Positions 61,122-64,000 of a stretch of DNA of 64,000 nt are shown here, piece after piece; position 1 is the first letter of the stretch, and each line of letters starts with the position of its first letter. The stretch is from positions 496,001 through 560,000 of the forward strand of contig JAHRBC010000003.1 in assembly GCA_022702545.1 (NCBI GenBank). The letters are read 5' to 3'. The translations under genes and the position numbers were made by a program. Under the pieces are notes generated by a model, which was not told the origin of the DNA, made no database searches, and saw only the letters and a list, made by a program, of their open reading frames with translations. Source of the DNA: Phycomyces nitens (taxonomy: Eukaryota > Mucoromycota > Mucoromycetes > Mucorales > Phycomycetaceae).

Positions 61122-62996
61122 ATGGCTCATGTAAGTCTCCAGCACTTGTAGACCAGACCTTCTTATGGTGCTATAGAGACTCGGTGGCCGCAGAAAGAAC
61201 GTCAAGAAGGGATTCCAGTTTACCTTTATGGTTGTCGGTATGACACTTTTATATATACATATATATACACACATTTATAACAAGATATTATACTTATACA
61301 ATCAAAAAGGCACCTCGGGTACTGGCCGTACGACGTTTGTCAATACCCTGTGCGATTCCAATGTCCTTCCCAACAAGATCTGTGACAATCCTGAAGATGC
61401 ACACATTGAAGAAGGCATCAACATCAAGCCGATCTCAGTTGGTGAGTCCGACATCAATATTAACCAGGACTCCAACAAGATTAAGAATAATAATTATAAT
61501 CATTATAATAATTACTTGACAAAATAAAGACCTTGATGAAGATGGGGTGAGGTAAAGTATCTCTTATCTTTTCATGCAAAAAAGAAGAACGACCCATTGG
61601 CATGAGATCCAGGGGACAGCCCCTCCTCAGGGAGAGTGCATCAAAACAGGAGGCCAAAAGGGCTCTTTGGGGGGGAAAGGAGGGGTCAAATAAGTGAGAC
61701 GCGCTCCTCACATTCTATTCCATCTTACAGAATCTCCCTGACCATTGTCGATACGCCTGGATTCGGTGACAATATAGACAATGAACGATGGTGAGTATAA
61801 ACAACCCCCAGTTCTAGAGACTCATTTGACCACAGTTTCCATGAGATTGTTGCCTATCTTGAGCGACAATACGATGACATTTTGGCCGAAGAGTCTCGGA
61901 TCAAGCGCAATGCCAGATTCCGTGACAATCGTGTTCATGCTCTGCTCTACTTCATCTCTCCAACCGGTCACGCGTAAGTCACAGATCGATCCATAATCAT
62001 CTTTTCTAACCCATCAATGCAGTCTGCGCGAGATTGACATTGAATTGATGCGTCGTTTGAGTCCGCGTGTCAATGTAATCCCAGTCGTTGGTCGTGCAGA
62101 CTCACTGACACCTCAGGAACTCAAGGACTTTAAGAGAAGAGTATGTACGGTGTCTTGTAGGCAAATCCAATTAATGCCCTCTTTAGATCATGGAGGACAT
62201 TGAGCACTATAGCATTCCGATCTACAACTTTCCCTATGACGTCGAAGAAGATGATGAAGACACTGTCGAAGAAAACAGTGAACTAAGAGTAAGACCATTG
62301 GTTCCTGAACGAGGACTGACTTTTCTTTTTTTTAGGCCCTTTTGCCGTTTGCCATTATTGGAAGTGACGAAGAGATCAATGTCAATGGCCGCATTGTCCG
62401 AGGACGCCAGTATCCATGGGGTGCTGTAGAAGGTATACAGATAAGATGTCCAATTGATCTCTAAATGCTTTAATCGATAGTCGACAACCCCAAGCATTCT
62501 GATTTTGGTAGATTGAGATCAGCTTTGTTGAGGTAAAAAATCTATATATATATATTCCAATATATACCTGCTAAATGTTTATTCTTAATTAGCTCACACC
62601 TCCAGGATCTCAAGGAAATTACACACGACTTTTTGTACGAAAACTATCGTACCGAGAAACTCAGCCGTACAGTGAGCGGTGGTGACCAAGAGTGAGTAGA
62701 TTAGAGCCAGATGATAAACCTGTCCGGCTAAACGATGTGTAGGGATGCTTCACTGAATGCCGAGGATATGGCCAGTCAGAGCGTACGGCTGAAGGAGGAG
62801 CAACTGAAGAAGGAAGAGGAAAAGGTAAGCGACTAATTTTTAGTATGACACAACATGGTAACCACACCCTTAGCTCCGTGAGATCGAACTAAAGGTCCAG
62901 CGTGAAATCCAGGAAAAGAGAGCGGAACTTTCGAGCAAGGAAGAGGCCCTTCGTAGCTTGGAAGCTAGACTGGCACAGGCTCAATTGGCAGACTAA
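61122..62996 (+). CDS. CDC11: Septin, Cdc11/AspA type
   Basis: GTP-binding filament subunit for septa, branching and polarity. Thirteen exons: 61122-61130, 61177-61237, 61310-61441, 61530-61551, 61731-61790, 61836-61973, 62023-62140, 62187-62288, 62336-62432, 62481-62532, 62593-62691, 62743-62824, 62874-62996; 364 aa. The polybasic [19 protein letters not shown] precedes P-loop GTSGTGRT, then DTPGFGD (G3) and GRADSLT (G4, replacing the usual AKAD), and the septin element [15 protein letters not shown] short C-terminal coiled coil ([20 protein letters not shown]) ends the protein. The start and lengths suit Cdc11/AspA, although other end-position septins are possible. The first exon is only 9 nt (ATG GCT CAT) and exon 4 only 22 nt, but both are needed for the frame. 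Confidence 0.94.
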
Positions 62997-63578
62997 AGAC
63001 TATATAATCAGTCAGGCTTTGAAGCGACCGTTTCTCCTGACACCCTCCCCCTCATTACCATACACTCCACTCTCTACTCTACTTCATGCTTTTGGCGTTT
63101 GAACTAGCAGCCTTTTTCTCTTATTTAAATATCATTTTATATTCTACACAAGTGACCATATGAAAATAGAAAGTATTTCTGGCTCTTTTTTACGCGGTGA
63201 TCTAACAATCTTGTTACACGTCGGGTGCCCTACTGCTTCTACAGTAGGATGTGCGGCTAAACGTTGGAGGCCATAGCATCGGACAAATAAGGAGGTCACA
63301 CTCCTTGATAGCATTGAGGCACTACCGGGTCTTCTTCTAAGCGTACCCCGCCAAACACTCTTGTTTGTCCTACAATTGAACCAAATTGTGTAAATCCCCA
63401 CATTATCAACAGGGAAATCAATTGAACACCAGATTTCATAAGCACTTTTTGAAACCAATCAGTCTCCATAGTTTCCTCCCCCACACATATGGCTGGCATT
63501 CAATGTAATGTCCAGCCACCAATGGTCTATAAAAGGATTGCCATGGTTTCCTAGTCTTCTTCTTCTTCATTTACATCC
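62997..63578. other. Spacer with promoter of the carnitine acetyltransferase gene
   Basis: Contains CCAAT boxes at 63455-63459 and 63519-63523 and the TATA box at 63528-63535. A G+C-richer stretch from 63190 to 63370 holds an unrecognised minus-strand frame (see findings). No firm gene. Confidence 0.5.
63528..63535 (+). promoter_or_regulatory. TATA box of the carnitine acetyltransferase gene
   Basis: TATAAAAG, 44 bp before the ATG at 63579, with CCAAT at 63519-63523 and 63455-63459 upstream. A well-formed core promoter. Confidence 0.55.
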
Positions 63579-64000
63579 ATGACTAACATAAAGCCCCACA
63601 AGAACGCACTTAACTTTGAACCTAGTGGAGGAGAGACCTTTAAATACCAGGAACAGCTGCCCAAGTTGCCCATTCCTGAGCTCAAAGATACCCTTACCCG
63701 CTACCTGACCAGTATCCAGCCCCTCCAGTCTGTCGAGGAACACGAGAGAAGCAAGGCTGCGGTCCAAGACTTTCTCGAGAACGATGGTCCAGGACTTCAG
63801 AGCAAGCTACTTACCTATGCCACAGACAAGTCGTCTTACATTGAAGAGTTCTGGTATGACTCTTACCTCCAGCACTCTGACCCAGTAGTCCTGAACCTGA
63901 ACCCGTTCTTTGTGTTGGAAGATGACCCAACCCCTCTGAGAAACGATCAGGTCATCCGTGCCTCTTCGCTCATCTACTCCACCCTCAAGTTTATCGATGC
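63579..64000 (+). CDS. CAT2: Carnitine O-acetyltransferase, 5' end (cut by window end)
   Basis: Shuttles acetyl groups between carnitine and CoA in peroxisomes and mitochondria. The visible 140 residues match the N terminus of the choline/carnitine acyltransferase family: FKYQEQLPKLPIPELKDTLT then RYLTSIQPL, VQDFLENDGPGLQSKLL, FWYDSYLQHSDPVVLNLNP, and LIYSTLKFID near the edge. The catalytic His region lies beyond the window. No intron is seen in this part. No obvious mitochondrial presequence precedes LPKLP, so a cytosolic or peroxisomal form is possible. It runs off the right edge. Confidence 0.9.
   Translation, partial: MTNIKPHKNALNFEPSGGETFKYQEQLPKLPIPELKDTLTRYLTSIQPLQSVEEHERSKAAVQDFLENDGPGLQSKLLTYATDKSSYIEEFWYDSYLQHSDPVVLNLNPFFVLEDDPTPLRNDQVIRASSLIYSTLKFID

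Overview
This is a nuclear segment of a filamentous fungus, most likely Mucoromycota and probably Mucorales-like. Genes are dense and most are interrupted by short introns of roughly 43-110 nt. Intergenic DNA is very A+T-rich, with many TATA and ATT runs. The gene set includes families that budding yeasts lack or hold in another form: a Rab3GAP non-catalytic subunit, a PRKRIP1 splicing protein, an ankyrin-DIL protein and an AspA/Cdc11-type septin. The decayed Tc1/mariner and MULE-like transposase fragments also suit early-diverging fungi. The phylum is inference from gene content, not from a marker gene.

Layout. 1-5.7 kb is a transposon graveyard: two diverged LTR-like direct repeats, a 31-bp minisatellite that turns into a 63-bp higher-order repeat, a decayed Ty3/gypsy pol fragment and a Tc1/mariner-like fragment. 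5.7-22.4 kb holds SET2, AKR1, SEY1, a hexose transporter, TAF12 and RRP14. 22.4-26.4 kb is a second poor region with a broken MULE-type SWIM-domain transposase and an unrecognised broken gene. 26.4-37.7 kb holds a PRKRIP1 homologue, an ankyrin-DIL protein, and a collinear trio: SKT5/CHS4-like, CBK1 (NDR kinase), Rab3GAP regulatory subunit. 38.1-50.3 kb holds a GPI-anchored Pro-Ile repeat protein, RPS21, PSO2/SNM1, a bHLH factor, a large mitochondrial PPR protein, a polyamine-type acetyltransferase and an amino-acid permease. 50.3-55.1 kb is a gene desert holding a 1.9-kb inverted-repeat element. 55.1-64 kb holds a second PPR protein, COY1/CASP, a Cdc11-type septin and the 5' end of a carnitine acetyltransferase.

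Themes. Many genes serve polarity, membrane traffic and the cell wall (AKR1, SEY1, ankyrin-DIL, SKT5, CBK1, Rab3GAP, COY1, septin). Others serve chromatin and transcription (SET2, TAF12, bHLH), ribosome and RNA work (RRP14, RPS21, PRKRIP1, two PPRs), DNA repair (PSO2) and nutrient uptake. This is ordinary eukaryotic linkage, not an operon. All multi-exon models were built by eye and checked for frame: every model reads through with the exon lengths given.

The most notable sequence-level signal is an apparent excess of GC-AG introns: four firm, one probable and one tentative among about 100 inferred introns, mostly with donor GCAAGT. Others are an apparent 29-nt intron or frameshift in PSO2, 9-nt and 22-nt exons in the septin gene, and the inverted-repeat element at 51.1-53.1 kb. 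I did not find a convincing wholly new biological system.
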